Positions 16,414 to 24,366 of a DNA stretch of 41,302 nt are shown piece by piece; the stretch's first letter is position 1, and each line of letters begins with the position of its first letter. Source of the DNA: Sphingobium sp. (GTDB lineage: Bacteria; Pseudomonadota; Alphaproteobacteria; Sphingomonadales; Sphingomonadaceae). A program made the position numbers and the translations under genes. Where the stretch lies: contig JAGNYO010000019.1 in assembly GCA_017984895.1 (NCBI GenBank), positions 1 to 41,302 on the forward strand. Direction: 5' to 3'. The notes below the pieces were generated by a model. That model was not told the DNA's origin. It ran no database searches and worked only from the letters and a program-made list of their open reading frames with translations.

Positions 16414-17175
16414 CTAGCCGAAAAGTTTCGCCAGTCCGGCCATCGACCCATCATGCGTCAGGTCATAATGCAATGGCGTGATGCTGATATAGCCGGCATT
16501 GATCGCTTCAAGGTCTGTGCCCGGTTGCTCCGCCTTGCTGGTGTCCAGCCCGAACCAGTAATAGCGGTATCCACGCGGGTCTTTGCCTTCGATCACGTGG
16601 GCAAGACCCATGTCGTGAAAGCCCTGCCGCACCACGCGGATGCCTTGCACGTCCGAAGGCTCGATGGCGGGGAAGTTGACGTTGACGAGCATCTGCTCGC
16701 CCTGTGGCGCCGCGATCAGCGCGCGGATCACCTGTTCGCCCCATGCTTCCGCGCAGGCGAAGGGTATTTCGTCGCCCATGCCTTCCTTGCGGTAGACCTG
16801 GCTCAGCGCGATCGAACGGATGCCGGAGATCGCACCCTCCATCGCGGCGGACACGGTGCCGGAGTACGTGACGTGCTCGCCCAGATTCGCGCCACGGTTG
16901 ACGCCGGAGAGCACCAGATCGGGCTTGCAGTCCTTCATCAGGTGGCTGACCGCCATCATCACCGCGTCGGTCGGCGTGCCGGTGACGCTGTAATGCTGGT
17001 GGCCATGTTTGCGGATGCGTAAAGGCCGGGTAAGGGTGAGGCTGTGGCCCGCGCCGGATTGCTCCTCGGATGGCGCGACGATCCAGATGTCGTCGGACAG
17101 GGTGCGGGCGATCTTTTCCAGCACCTTGAGGCCGGGGGCGTGGACGCCGTCGTCGTTGGTGAGGAGGATGCGCAT
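16414..17175 (-). CDS. surE: 5'/3'-nucleotidase SurE
   Basis: A metal-dependent phosphatase acting on nucleoside monophosphates, linked to stationary-phase survival. [15 protein letters not shown] carries the Asp pair that binds metal (residues 8-9), and SGVNRGANLG the conserved Ser/Asn. The length (253 residues) is standard. ATG 17175 overlaps the serS stop by one base (TAATG), so the two are translationally coupled. In many alphaproteobacteria pcm and a LytM-type gene follow; here surE is the last gene of the group and a PilZ gene converges on it. Confidence 0.95.
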   Translation of the reverse strand: MRILLTNDDGVHAPGLKVLEKIARTLSDDIWIVAPSEEQSGAGHSLTLTRPLRIRKHGHQHYSVTGTPTDAVMMAVSHLMKDCKPDLVLSGVNRGANLGEHVTYSGTVSAAMEGAISGIRSIALSQVYRKEGMGDEIPFACAEAWGEQVIRALIAAPQGEQMLVNVNFPAIEPSDVQGIRVVRQGFHDMGLAHVIEGKDPRGYRYYWFGLDTSKAEQPGTDLEAINAGYISITPLHYDLTHDGSMAGLAKLFG

Positions 17176-18455
17176 TATTTCGCCTTGGGCTGGAGGTGTG
17201 TGACGCCGCCCATATAGGGGTGCAATATTGCGGGGATGATGACGCTGCCGTCCGCCTGCTGATAATTTTCCAGCACCGCGACGAGCGTGCGCCCCACCGC
17301 AAGGCCGGAGCCGTTCAATGTATGGAGGAAGCGCGTGCCCTTCTCGCCCTCGGGCCGATAGCGCGCGTTCATGCGCCGCGCCTGAAACTCGCCGCAATTG
17401 GAGACGGAGCTGATCTCGCGATAGGTGTTCTGGCTCGGCAGCCACACCTCAAGGTCATATGTCTTGGCAGCCGAAAAGCCCATGTCGCCGGTGCAGAGCA
17501 ATACTTTCCGATGCGGCAGGCCTAGCGCCTGCAAGATGCCCTCGGCGCTGGCAAGCATATGCTCATGCTCCGCCGCGCTGTCCTCCGGGCGGCAGATGGA
17601 CACCAGCTCGACCTTTTCGAACTGGTGCTGGCGGATATAGCCGCGCGTGTCGCGCCCGGCGCTGCCCGCCTCGGAGCGGAAGCAGGGCGTGAGCGCGGTG
17701 AAGCGCAAGGGGAGGGTGGCGTCCGCCACGATCTGCTCGCGCACGAGGTTGGTGAGCGAGACTTCGGCGGTGGGGATGAGCCAGCGGCCTTCGGTCGTCT
17801 GAAACAGGTCCTCCGCAAACTTCGGCAACTGGCCGGTGCCATAAAGCGTCGCGTCGCGCACCAGCAGCGGCGGGTTGACCTCCTCATAGCCGTTCTGCCC
17901 GGTCTGGGTATCGAGCATGAACTGCGCCAGCGCCCGGTGCAGCCGCGCCATGCCGCCCCGCAGCGCCGCGAAGCGCGCGCCAGACATCGCGGCCGCGCTC
18001 TCGAAATCCAGCCCCAGCGCCGGGCCGAAATCGGCATGATCCTGCGGGCTGAATTCAAAGCTGCGCGGTGTGCCCCAGCGGCTCACCTCGACATTGGCAT
18101 GCTCGTCCGCCCCTTCGGGCACATCGGCGGCGGGCAGGTTGGGGATGGCGGCGAGCATCGCGTTTAGCTCACGTTCGAGCCTTTCGACCTCCGCCTCCCC
18201 CTGAGGTATATTGTTTTTCAGGCTTTGTAGCTCAGCAAGTTCCGCAGAGGACAGCTCCGTCCCTTGCGATTTTGCTTTTCCAAACAGCGCAGATAAATCT
18301 TTGCGGCGCGCAAGACCATTTTGCAGCGCGGTCATTTGCGCCCGACGCGTTTCATCCAGAGCCAATAGCTCCGCGCTCATCCCTTCCAGCCCGCGCCGCT
18401 TCAGCTCCTCGTCGAAAGCCTGTGGGTTGTCGCGGATATAGCGGATGTCATGCAT
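17175..18455 (-). CDS. serS: Seryl-tRNA synthetase
   Basis: A class II synthetase charging tRNA-Ser, 426 residues. The N-terminal antiparallel coiled-coil arm covers about 30-105 (from [14 protein letters not shown], with [17 protein letters not shown]). Motif 2 lies in [19 protein letters not shown], and motif 3 near the end includes [20 protein letters not shown] 18455 matches the conserved start; the frame is open upstream only because it lacks stops. Shares TAATG with surE. Confidence 0.96.
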   Translation of the reverse strand: MHDIRYIRDNPQAFDEELKRRGLEGMSAELLALDETRRAQMTALQNGLARRKDLSALFGKAKSQGTELSSAELAELQSLKNNIPQGEAEVERLERELNAMLAAIPNLPAADVPEGADEHANVEVSRWGTPRSFEFSPQDHADFGPALGLDFESAAAMSGARFAALRGGMARLHRALAQFMLDTQTGQNGYEEVNPPLLVRDATLYGTGQLPKFAEDLFQTTEGRWLIPTAEVSLTNLVREQIVADATLPLRFTALTPCFRSEAGSAGRDTRGYIRQHQFEKVELVSICRPEDSAAEHEHMLASAEGILQALGLPHRKVLLCTGDMGFSAAKTYDLEVWLPSQNTYREISSVSNCGEFQARRMNARYRPEGEKGTRFLHTLNGSGLAVGRTLVAVLENYQQADGSVIIPAILHPYMGGVTHLQPKAK

Positions 18456-18586
18456 GGGCTTGGGGTCCGGTCTGCGGGAGATGTCCCGCGCCCTATGCCG
18501 GGGCTTAGGCTTGTGCGCAAGCCAAAGAAAAGGGGCGACGCGGAAGCCCTCCACGCCGCCCCAAGGGTCGCCTCGTGATAGCCCGG

Positions 18587-19555
18587 TCAGGGCTGAATGT
18601 CGTCGTCCGCCGCGTCCGCGCGCTTGGCGAAGCGTTGCCGCGCCACCAGCGCCGCCGCCGCCGCGCCGAACAGCAGGATCATCGGCGGAGCGGGCACGTC
18701 GGTGCCGCCGCTGCTGCTTGATGTCGAGCTGCTGCTGGAGGAGGATGTGCTGGACGATGTGGAGGAGGAGGTCGATGTCGAGCTGGACGTGCTGGTCGAT
18801 CCGCCGAAGCTTGATGAACTGACATTGCCCGACGATGTGGAAACATTGCCTGATGAGGTGCTGGACGAAGTAGAGACATTGCCGGACGAGGTGGAAACGC
18901 CGCCCGTCGATGTCGATACGCCCCCTGTCGAGGTGCTGACCCCGCCTGTCGAAGTGCTGACCCCGCCGCTGGTGGAGCTGGAGGTCGAGGTCGACGAGAT
19001 GCCGCCGGTCGAGCTGGATGACCCGCCGGTGGATGTCGATGACCCACCCGTAGAGGTGGACGTGCTACCACCCGTGGAGGTCAACCCGCCAGTAGAGCTG
19101 GACGTGCTGCTCGAACCGCCGCTGGTCGAGGTGGAGCCGCCGCTGGTGGTGGATGAGATGGTGACGACCACGCTGCCCCCACCGCCCCCACCGCTGCCGC
19201 CAAAGAAACCGCCGAAAAACCCGCCGCCTCCGCCAAAATAGCCGCCACCGCTGCCGCCATATACCACTGGGGTGCCGCCACTGCTGGTAGAACCTGTCAC
19301 CACCTCAGGCATCGGCGCCGGCGCGGGCAGGGGAATCGGTGCAGGTTGCACGATGGCGGGAAACGCCTGTTCCACCCGCTTCCGCTTGATCGGCTTGCGG
19401 TGCACCACCTTGACGGGCTTGACCTGCTTGGTGCTTTTGGTGGAGTGAACCACCGCCGGGCGGGCGCGCTCGGCATAATGCACCGCGCCTCCACCGAGCA
19501 CCGCACCGCCTGCCGCGCAGGCGCATAATTTCGCAACAGCCATCTTGACCGACAT
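18587..19555 (-). CDS. Gly/Ser/Thr-rich repeat surface protein with PEP-CTERM-like tail
   Basis: 322 residues in blocks: an N-terminal hydrophobic segment about 4-24; a Lys/Arg-rich stretch with [15 protein letters not shown]; a Pro-rich hinge [11 protein letters not shown]; a Gly/Phe block about 95-125; then about 150 residues made almost wholly of Ser, Thr and Gly, including tandem GGVSTST units and SGNVSTSS variants. The C-terminus is [21 protein letters not shown] followed by RQRFAKR, matching the plan of PEP-CTERM sorting tails (VPAP-type motif, hydrophobic helix, basic cluster), but a further acidic tail follows. GAGAAG precedes ATG 19555. It is likely exported and processed; a heavily O-glycosylated or matrix protein is inference. 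I know no function. Confidence 0.72.
   Translation of the reverse strand: MSVKMAVAKLCACAAGGAVLGGGAVHYAERARPAVVHSTKSTKQVKPVKVVHRKPIKRKRVEQAFPAIVQPAPIPLPAPAPMPEVVTGSTSSGGTPVVYGGSGGGYFGGGGGFFGGFFGGSGGGGGGSVVVTISSTTSGGSTSTSGGSSSTSSSTGGLTSTGGSTSTSTGGSSTSTGGSSSSTGGISSTSTSSSTSGGVSTSTGGVSTSTGGVSTSTGGVSTSSGNVSTSSSTSSGNVSTSSGNVSSSSFGGSTSTSSSTSTSSSTSSSTSSSSSSSTSSSSGGTDVPAPPMILLFGAAAAALVARQRFAKRADAADDDIQP
18885..18968. repeat. Four 21-bp tandem repeats encoding GGVSTST
   Basis: Units start at 18885, 18906, 18927 and 18948. The last two differ at only two positions (GTCGAGGTGCTGACCCCGCC vs GTCGAAGTGCTGACCCCGCC, plus a final T/G). They lie within the Ser/Thr-rich gene and the period keeps the reading frame, so copy number can change by slippage without a frameshift. 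Confidence 0.75.
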
Positions 19556-19898
19556 ATATACTTCTCACACCAGGGGCGGGCAGAGGGACCGGATCAGCCC
19601 ATTCCGCGCGCGTTTCCTTGAATAGGCACAAACGCAAAACATTGCGTTAACCGCAAGCCTGTTAACCCCGTTTAGAAGCCGCTCGGGCAATAATTTACAA
19701 GCCCATTATGAACCGAGAGTCTTAATGTCCTGTAGTGGCACATATTCAGGCTTGCCAGAGGGGGCGCGGCGGCGGCTCGCGTTTTTGTGAGCGGGCGCAA
19801 GGATCGCCTTGTCTGGCGGCGGCGGCATGGCTATAGGCGCGGCAGCATGGCTGGCGCGTGAGGCACTGTTTGCCTGGCGCTTGCATGATCGGGAGAAG
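19556..19898. other. Intergenic region between the repeat protein gene and dksA
   Basis: About 340 bases between divergent genes, with no coding sequence that I can support. It holds an inverted repeat AACGCA-aaacat-TGCGTT (19631-19648) and two GTTAACC copies (19646 and 19661) that start 15 bases apart; these are possible operators. The part from about 19700 is GC-richer and runs open in the dksA frame, but lacks a convincing start. Promoters for both genes must lie here; I cannot place them. Confidence 0.5.
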
Positions 19899-20357
19899 AT
19901 GATGGCAAGCAGCACAATACCCCCCGGCGATCATGGAAAAGCGATCATCGCTCTGCCCGACGGATACAAGCCTTCCGCCGACGAAGAGTTCATGAATCCG
20001 ATGCAGCTCGAATATTTTCGGCTGCGGCTGCTCGACTGGAAGAAACAGATACTGACAGAGGCCGAAGGCACGCTTGCCGTGTTGCAAAGCGAGCCTCTGC
20101 GGGAACCAGACATGAACGATCGGGCTTCGAGCGAGACGGACTGGTCGATCGAATTGCGCACCCGTGATCGGCAGCGCAAGCTCATTTCCAAGATCGATGC
20201 GGCGCTGCGCCGGATCGACGAGGGCGAATATGGCTATTGCGAGGTGACGGGCGAACCGATTTCGCTCGGTCGGCTGGAGGCGCGGCCCATCGCTACGATG
20301 ACGCTGGAGGCACAGGAGCGGCACGAGCGCCAGGAAAAAATCTCCCGCGACGACTGA
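19899..20357 (+). CDS. dksA: RNA polymerase-binding transcription factor DksA
   Basis: Binds the RNA polymerase secondary channel and, with ppGpp, reprograms transcription on starvation. 152 residues. A coiled coil carries the tip DMNDRA (matching the DxxDxA tip motif), followed by ELRTRDRQRKLISKID and RRIDEGEYGYCEVTGEPI. Of the four zinc-finger cysteines only the first remains (CEVTG in place of CxxCG; LEAQ in place of CxxC), as is common in alphaproteobacterial DksA. ATG 19899 follows GGGAGA; an ATG pair (19899/19902) makes the start uncertain by one codon. The frame is open about 30 codons further upstream, with no conserved sequence there. Confidence 0.93.
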   Translation: MMASSTIPPGDHGKAIIALPDGYKPSADEEFMNPMQLEYFRLRLLDWKKQILTEAEGTLAVLQSEPLREPDMNDRASSETDWSIELRTRDRQRKLISKIDAALRRIDEGEYGYCEVTGEPISLGRLEARPIATMTLEAQERHERQEKISRDD

Positions 20358-20514
20358 GCGGCCCGGATCTTGCTTGGCAAACGGTTCATCTCATAAACGG
20401 TTTTCCATCTCAAAACCCGTTCGCAATTAAGGACTAAGCGCCTATATCGCCGCATATCCGCACGGGAAAAATTCCGGCGGGTAAAGTGTCGAGAAAAATA
20501 ATACGGGTTGCGAA

Positions 20515-20838
20515 ATGTCATTAGAAGAAGGGGGTATTCCCCGATCCGCCGAGCGGGACAGCATGTTCCTGTCCGGTGTGTTGCGCACTGTCCATGGCGA
20601 GGAGCTGGGCAAGGCGATCATCCGCAATCTTTCCGCCACGGGTATGCTGGCGGAAGGCTCATTCAATCTGAAGCGCGGCGACATTGTTCGTTTTTCGTTT
20701 GGCTCAATCGGTGAGCTGAGCGGCGAGGTCGTGCGCGTAGAGGAAGGATGTTGCGGCATCCAGTTTCACAGGGAAATAGACCCTGTTGCCGCGCGGCGAA
20801 GGATCGGCTCTGCCGCACCTGCTCACAGAGGCAAATGA
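20515..20838 (+). CDS. Single-domain PilZ protein
   Basis: 107 residues. RSAER (residues 10-14) fits the RxxxR motif and NLSATGMLAEG the second PilZ motif, so c-di-GMP binding is plausible. GCCGIQF is shared in kind with the membrane-bound PilZ protein at 15912-16403. No transmembrane segment. It follows dksA by 157 bases in the same direction; that gap holds GGTTTTccatctcAAAACC (20399-20417), a small hairpin, so the two genes are probably separately controlled. The target is unknown. Confidence 0.82.
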   Translation: MSLEEGGIPRSAERDSMFLSGVLRTVHGEELGKAIIRNLSATGMLAEGSFNLKRGDIVRFSFGSIGELSGEVVRVEEGCCGIQFHREIDPVAARRRIGSAAPAHRGK

Positions 20839-20912
20839 GCGGTTTGCGCCGGCGATGCGGCGCATAGCGGGAATGCGTGGCCCCAACCCTGATGCGGATC
20901 GGGGATAAGAAG

Positions 20913-20933
20913 TGCGGGGTTAAGCGCCCCGCA
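20913..20933 (-). terminator. Hairpin at the DUF465 stop codon
   Basis: TGCGGGG (20913-20919) and CCCCGCA (20927-20933) are perfect complements and enclose the stop codon of the minus-strand DUF465 gene. No T-run follows, so it is only terminator-like. A second inverted repeat, TGCGCC/GGCGCA at 20845-20864, lies in the same convergent gap and may serve the PilZ gene. Confidence 0.35.
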
Positions 20934-21075
20934 GTTCCTCTTTCAGCCGCAAGTTCCGCTTCTTGAGGTCTGCCAGCAGCAATGCATCCGGCAAGGGACG
21001 ACTCAATTCAAGGCGCATCTTGGCCTTGAGGGCATCTCTTTTGGCCTGAAGGGCGGAAATGTGGCTGTGATCCAT
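20920..21075 (-). CDS. DUF465 (YdcH-like) small protein
   Basis: Read from the minus strand: ATG 21075 to TAA 20920-20922, 51 residues, starting MDHSHISALQAKRDALKAKM and ending LKKRNLRLKEELRGA. It is an all-helical, charged antiparallel hairpin with the YdcH signature (the ALQAKRDALKAKM helix, then DLKKRNLRLKEEL). GGAGAATG upstream on the minus strand provides the ribosome site. Function unknown for the family. It is divergent from another DUF465 gene 160 bases away. Confidence 0.82.
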   Translation of the reverse strand: MDHSHISALQAKRDALKAKMRLELSRPLPDALLLADLKKRNLRLKEELRGA

Positions 21076-21235
21076 GACATTCTCCAAACAAATGAATGTG
21101 TCGGACGAAGGAGTAGATCATGATTCGCAGCCTTTGTCTCGCATGAAATGGGAGCGCGCGCCGTGATGCATCGGCTCCGCGCCGAGTCGTGTAACCGCTG
21201 GACCGCATCAGGGTATATGCGCTATCGATCATGTC

Positions 21236-21433
21236 ATGAGCCCCGAAGAAATCATGCGCAGAATCGAACTTTTGCGTCAGGAACATCGTGATCTGGATAC
21301 CGCGATCATGGCGCTGGTCGAGAGTGGCGCGCGCGATCAGTTACAGCTTGCCCGCCTCAAAAAGCGCAAGCTGATGTTGCGGGACGAGATTGCGATGCTG
21401 GAGGATCAGCTCATACCGGATATCATCGCCTGA
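21236..21433 (+). CDS. DUF465 (YdcH-like) small protein
   Basis: 65 residues, starting MSPEEIMRRIELLRQEHRDL, with ARLKKRKLMLRDEIAMLEDQL, the typical DUF465 second helix, near 41-59. The protein is an acidic/basic helical hairpin of unknown function. It is the paralogue of the divergent gene at 20920-21075 and lies upstream of the DUF1465 gene, an arrangement I associate with alphaproteobacteria. Confidence 0.85.
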   Translation: MSPEEIMRRIELLRQEHRDLDTAIMALVESGARDQLQLARLKKRKLMLRDEIAMLEDQLIPDIIA

Positions 21434-21569
21434 GTGCCCACGCACACGCATAGCCATGCTGATACGGGATATGTTTGGTAGTGTGCCCTTACGGGACAAT
21501 TCGCATCAAGCGCTGCGTTTACCACTTACCTGTGCTGACAAAGGGGGTGGGATATGTCACCCAGCCCTC

Positions 21570-22079
21570 ATGCACACTGCCGAGTCTGTTCACCCCGCAT
21601 TATTCTCGCGCCTGATTGACGGCCTTTATATCGAGGCGCTGGTCATGGCAGACGAGGCGCGCGCCTATTTCGACCGGCAAGGCGCGGCGGACAAGGACCG
21701 TTACGATACCATGACGCGCCTCTCGTTCACCTGCGAGTCGCTCAAGGTCACGACCCGGCTGATGCATGTCATCGCCTGGTTGATGACGCAAAAGGCGTGG
21801 CAGCGCGGCGAAATCTCAACCGATGCGCTGGGCGATCCTAAATACAGGCTCGGTCCTGCGGCGGATACCGACGGAGCTGTGCTGGTGATAATGCCCAGCG
21901 GGGCGCGGCAGCTTGTCGAGGGCAGCCAGTCGCTTTACGCGCGGGTGCTGCGCCTTCAGGGCAAGATGGAAGCGGCGTTGAAGCGGCAGCATGCCGGGCG
22001 GGAGAGCGTTGTGGCGGCATCGGTCGTCGCCACCAGTCCGGCGCTCGAGCTGATCGGGCGACTGGAAAAGAGCTTCTGA
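21570..22079 (+). CDS. DUF1465 family protein
   Basis: 169 residues, mostly helical: LFSRLIDGLYIEALVMADEA near the start, RLSFTCESLKVTTRLMHVIAWLM about 50-72, and GSQSLYARVLRLQ later. This matches DUF1465, an alphaproteobacterial family with no settled role (some annotations say 'regulator of CtrA degradation/motility'; I cannot support that here). ATG 21570 is chosen; the open frame continues 60 codons back over the end of the DUF465 gene without conserved sequence. Confidence 0.83.
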   Translation: MHTAESVHPALFSRLIDGLYIEALVMADEARAYFDRQGAADKDRYDTMTRLSFTCESLKVTTRLMHVIAWLMTQKAWQRGEISTDALGDPKYRLGPAADTDGAVLVIMPSGARQLVEGSQSLYARVLRLQGKMEAALKRQHAGRESVVAASVVATSPALELIGRLEKSF

Positions 22080-22200
22080 GAGCATCTCCAGAGCTGCCTT
22101 ATGCTTAAATCTGACGGATGTGCGCCTTATCGCATTGCGGGGCCGTGCGCGCGTGATTAGGGTCTGGCTCCTCATGCGCGCCTTCCCGGGGCGGGAACGC

Positions 22201-24366
22201 ATGGCGCGCTTGAAGGTTGATGGTATCGTGACGGCAACAAGGGATTATGGGCATGCGGTGGCGCGGTTGGCGCTGCCCCTAGGCTTGATCTTGCTGCCAC
22301 AGGGTGCGCGCGCGCAAGAAGCACCCGCACCTCCTGTTGAAACGGCACAAGCCACACCCGCCACGCAGGAGAGCGCGGACAGCTTTTCCCTCGATCTGGA
22401 TGACGGGCTGGATATCGGCATCATCTGGCCGGACCTCGACGTGAAATCCGAGGAAGAGCTGGCCACCACCCCTGCGGATCTGCCCCTGGCTGTGCCTGAA
22501 GAGAATGTGGCGAGTGGCGCCCCTGCTTCGCCACCGCCGCTTGTTCTTGATGACTGGGGCCAGCCGGACAGCGCAAGCGAATCGCAGACGGATAGTGCGG
22601 CAGCATTGGCAGACGACGGCTCCGAGCGGCGCTATCACGTCGTCATCAACGGGCTAAACGACGTGGCGGACACCGTTTTTCGGACCCGCTTTGCCAGCCT
22701 TTCGGTATTGCAGGAGCGGCGTAGCAAGCCCGCAAATCTTGCGCAGATCAACCGGCGGATGCGGCTCGATGCCGAGCTGATTGGTCGGCTGCTGCGCAAC
22801 AAGGGCTATTATGACGCGATCGTGCGGCCCGCAGTGCGTGCGCCGGAAGCGAGCGAGGGCGGCAACAGGCTGCGCGTGGAGTTCGATACCCGGATAGGGG
22901 AGCGCTATCTGCTCTCGCGGGTGTCTCTGCCGGGGCTTGCCGTCGCGGCGGAAAAAGTGCCGGTGTTGCGTTCGGCCTTCCCGATCAGCATCGGCCAGCC
23001 GGTCGATGCGGACGCCATTTTCGCGGGGCGCGATGCGCTCGCCGTTGCGCTGGGCCAGAATGGTTTTCCCTTTGCGGTCGTGGAGCAGCCGGTCGTCACC
23101 ATCGATCATGAAACACGCAAGGGCGATCTCGAAATGGTCGTGCGCGCGGGCGGCTGGCGCAAGTTTGGCGCGATTGTGGTGGCGGATACACCGAGGCCGC
23201 TCTTTTCGTCCAAGCACCTGGCGCGCATCGCGCGCTTCGATGCGGAAGACGTGTATAACGCCGCCGATGTCGAGGATTTACGCCGCGCAATTATCGCCAC
23301 CGGACTCGCCTCTACGGTCACCGTCAAGCCGAGCGATCATGGCGACGGCGAGCATGTGGACATTGCCGTTGCTGCTGTCCCCGGCCCGATGCGCAGCATC
23401 ACCGGCGATATTGGCTATGGCACCGGCGAGGGTTTCCGCTTGCAGGCAAGCTGGCAGCACCGCAATTTCTTTCCGCCCGAAGGTGCGGTGACGGTGAGCG
23501 GGCTGCTGGGCACCAAGGAGCAGGCGGCGAGCCTCACCTACAGGCGAAACAACTTCCTGCGGCGTGACAATGTGCTGTCCGCAGGTTTCAGTGCGCGCCA
23601 TCAGGATCTTGACGCATTCAACGCGCAGACCCTTTCCCTTACCGCGAGCATAGAGCGGCAGACCAACATTCTTTATCAGAAAAAATGGGTATGGAGCGTC
23701 GGTGCTGAGCTGGTCGCCTCGCGCGAGAAGGATATTTTCGCGGGCAATTCCAACTTCACGCAGCGAGATTATCTCATCGCGGCTTTGCCCGCCTCGCTCA
23801 CCTATGATGCGAGCGACGATCTGCTCGATCCACGCAGCGGCTTTCGCCTTGGCGGCAGGCTCAGCCCCGAAATTGCACGCCAGAACGGCTCGTTCGGTTA
23901 TGCCCGCGCGCAGTTGGATGGCAGCCTCTATGTGCCATTGGCGCGCAAAGTGGTGATGGCCTCTCGGGTGCGGCTGGGTTCTATCCTCGGTGCGCCGAGT
24001 GCGGACCGGATCGCGCCATCGCGGCGTTTTTATGCGGGCGGCGGGGCTTCCGTGCGGGGCTATGGCTATCAGGCGATCGGCCCGCGCGACAGTAATAACG
24101 ATCCGGTCGGTGGTAAAAGCCTCGCCGAGTTTTCGCTGGAAGCGCGGGTGCGGCTTGGCAGCTTCGGCGTGGTGCCCTTTATAGATGCGGGTAATATCTC
24201 GACCGGCTTCCTCCCCAAGCTATCTCAGGTGCGCTACGGCGCGGGCGTGGGCCTGCGCTATTATTCCAATTTCGGGCCGATCCGCATCGATGTCGGCACG
24301 CCGCTTAACCGGCAGAAGGGGGATGGCCGCGTCGCCGTCTATGTATCGCTGGGGCAGGCGTTCTGA
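22201..24366 (+). CDS. tamA: TamA-like outer-membrane assembly protein (Omp85 family)
   Basis: About 721 residues. Signal peptide with LALPLGLILLPQGARAQ (cleavage after ARA, near residue 39). Then about 100 residues that are acidic and Pro/Ala-rich (VETAQATPATQES, DLDDGLDIG), which E. coli TamA lacks; POTRA domains about 140-365; and a 16-strand barrel with GGGASVRGYGYQ in the lid-lock loop (about 615-626) and the C-terminal beta-signal VAVYVSLGQAF. With TamB it inserts autotransporters and moves lipids to the outer membrane. Start choice: ATG 22201 follows GGGCGGGA; an earlier in-frame ATG at 22120 is less convincing. The stop overlaps tamB (TGATG). Confidence 0.9.
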   Translation: MARLKVDGIVTATRDYGHAVARLALPLGLILLPQGARAQEAPAPPVETAQATPATQESADSFSLDLDDGLDIGIIWPDLDVKSEEELATTPADLPLAVPEENVASGAPASPPPLVLDDWGQPDSASESQTDSAAALADDGSERRYHVVINGLNDVADTVFRTRFASLSVLQERRSKPANLAQINRRMRLDAELIGRLLRNKGYYDAIVRPAVRAPEASEGGNRLRVEFDTRIGERYLLSRVSLPGLAVAAEKVPVLRSAFPISIGQPVDADAIFAGRDALAVALGQNGFPFAVVEQPVVTIDHETRKGDLEMVVRAGGWRKFGAIVVADTPRPLFSSKHLARIARFDAEDVYNAADVEDLRRAIIATGLASTVTVKPSDHGDGEHVDIAVAAVPGPMRSITGDIGYGTGEGFRLQASWQHRNFFPPEGAVTVSGLLGTKEQAASLTYRRNNFLRRDNVLSAGFSARHQDLDAFNAQTLSLTASIERQTNILYQKKWVWSVGAELVASREKDIFAGNSNFTQRDYLIAALPASLTYDASDDLLDPRSGFRLGGRLSPEIARQNGSFGYARAQLDGSLYVPLARKVVMASRVRLGSILGAPSADRIAPSRRFYAGGGASVRGYGYQAIGPRDSNNDPVGGKSLAEFSLEARVRLGSFGVVPFIDAGNISTGFLPKLSQVRYGAGVGLRYYSNFGPIRIDVGTPLNRQKGDGRVAVYVSLGQAF

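Noticed and set aside
18597-19241. A 214-codon plus-strand frame antisense to the Ser/Thr-rich gene, itself a regular Asp/Glu/Val/Pro repeat
   Set aside because: It is the mechanical mirror of the Ser/Thr/Gly codon repeats. No ribosome site or known fold was seen, and the minus-strand gene has a signal segment and a recognisable C-terminal tail.
19646-19667. Two GTTAACC copies resembling CtrA half-sites
   Set aside because: The CtrA consensus is TTAA-N7-TTAA; here the half-sites are 11 bases apart, so the spacing is wrong. Kept only as a direct repeat.
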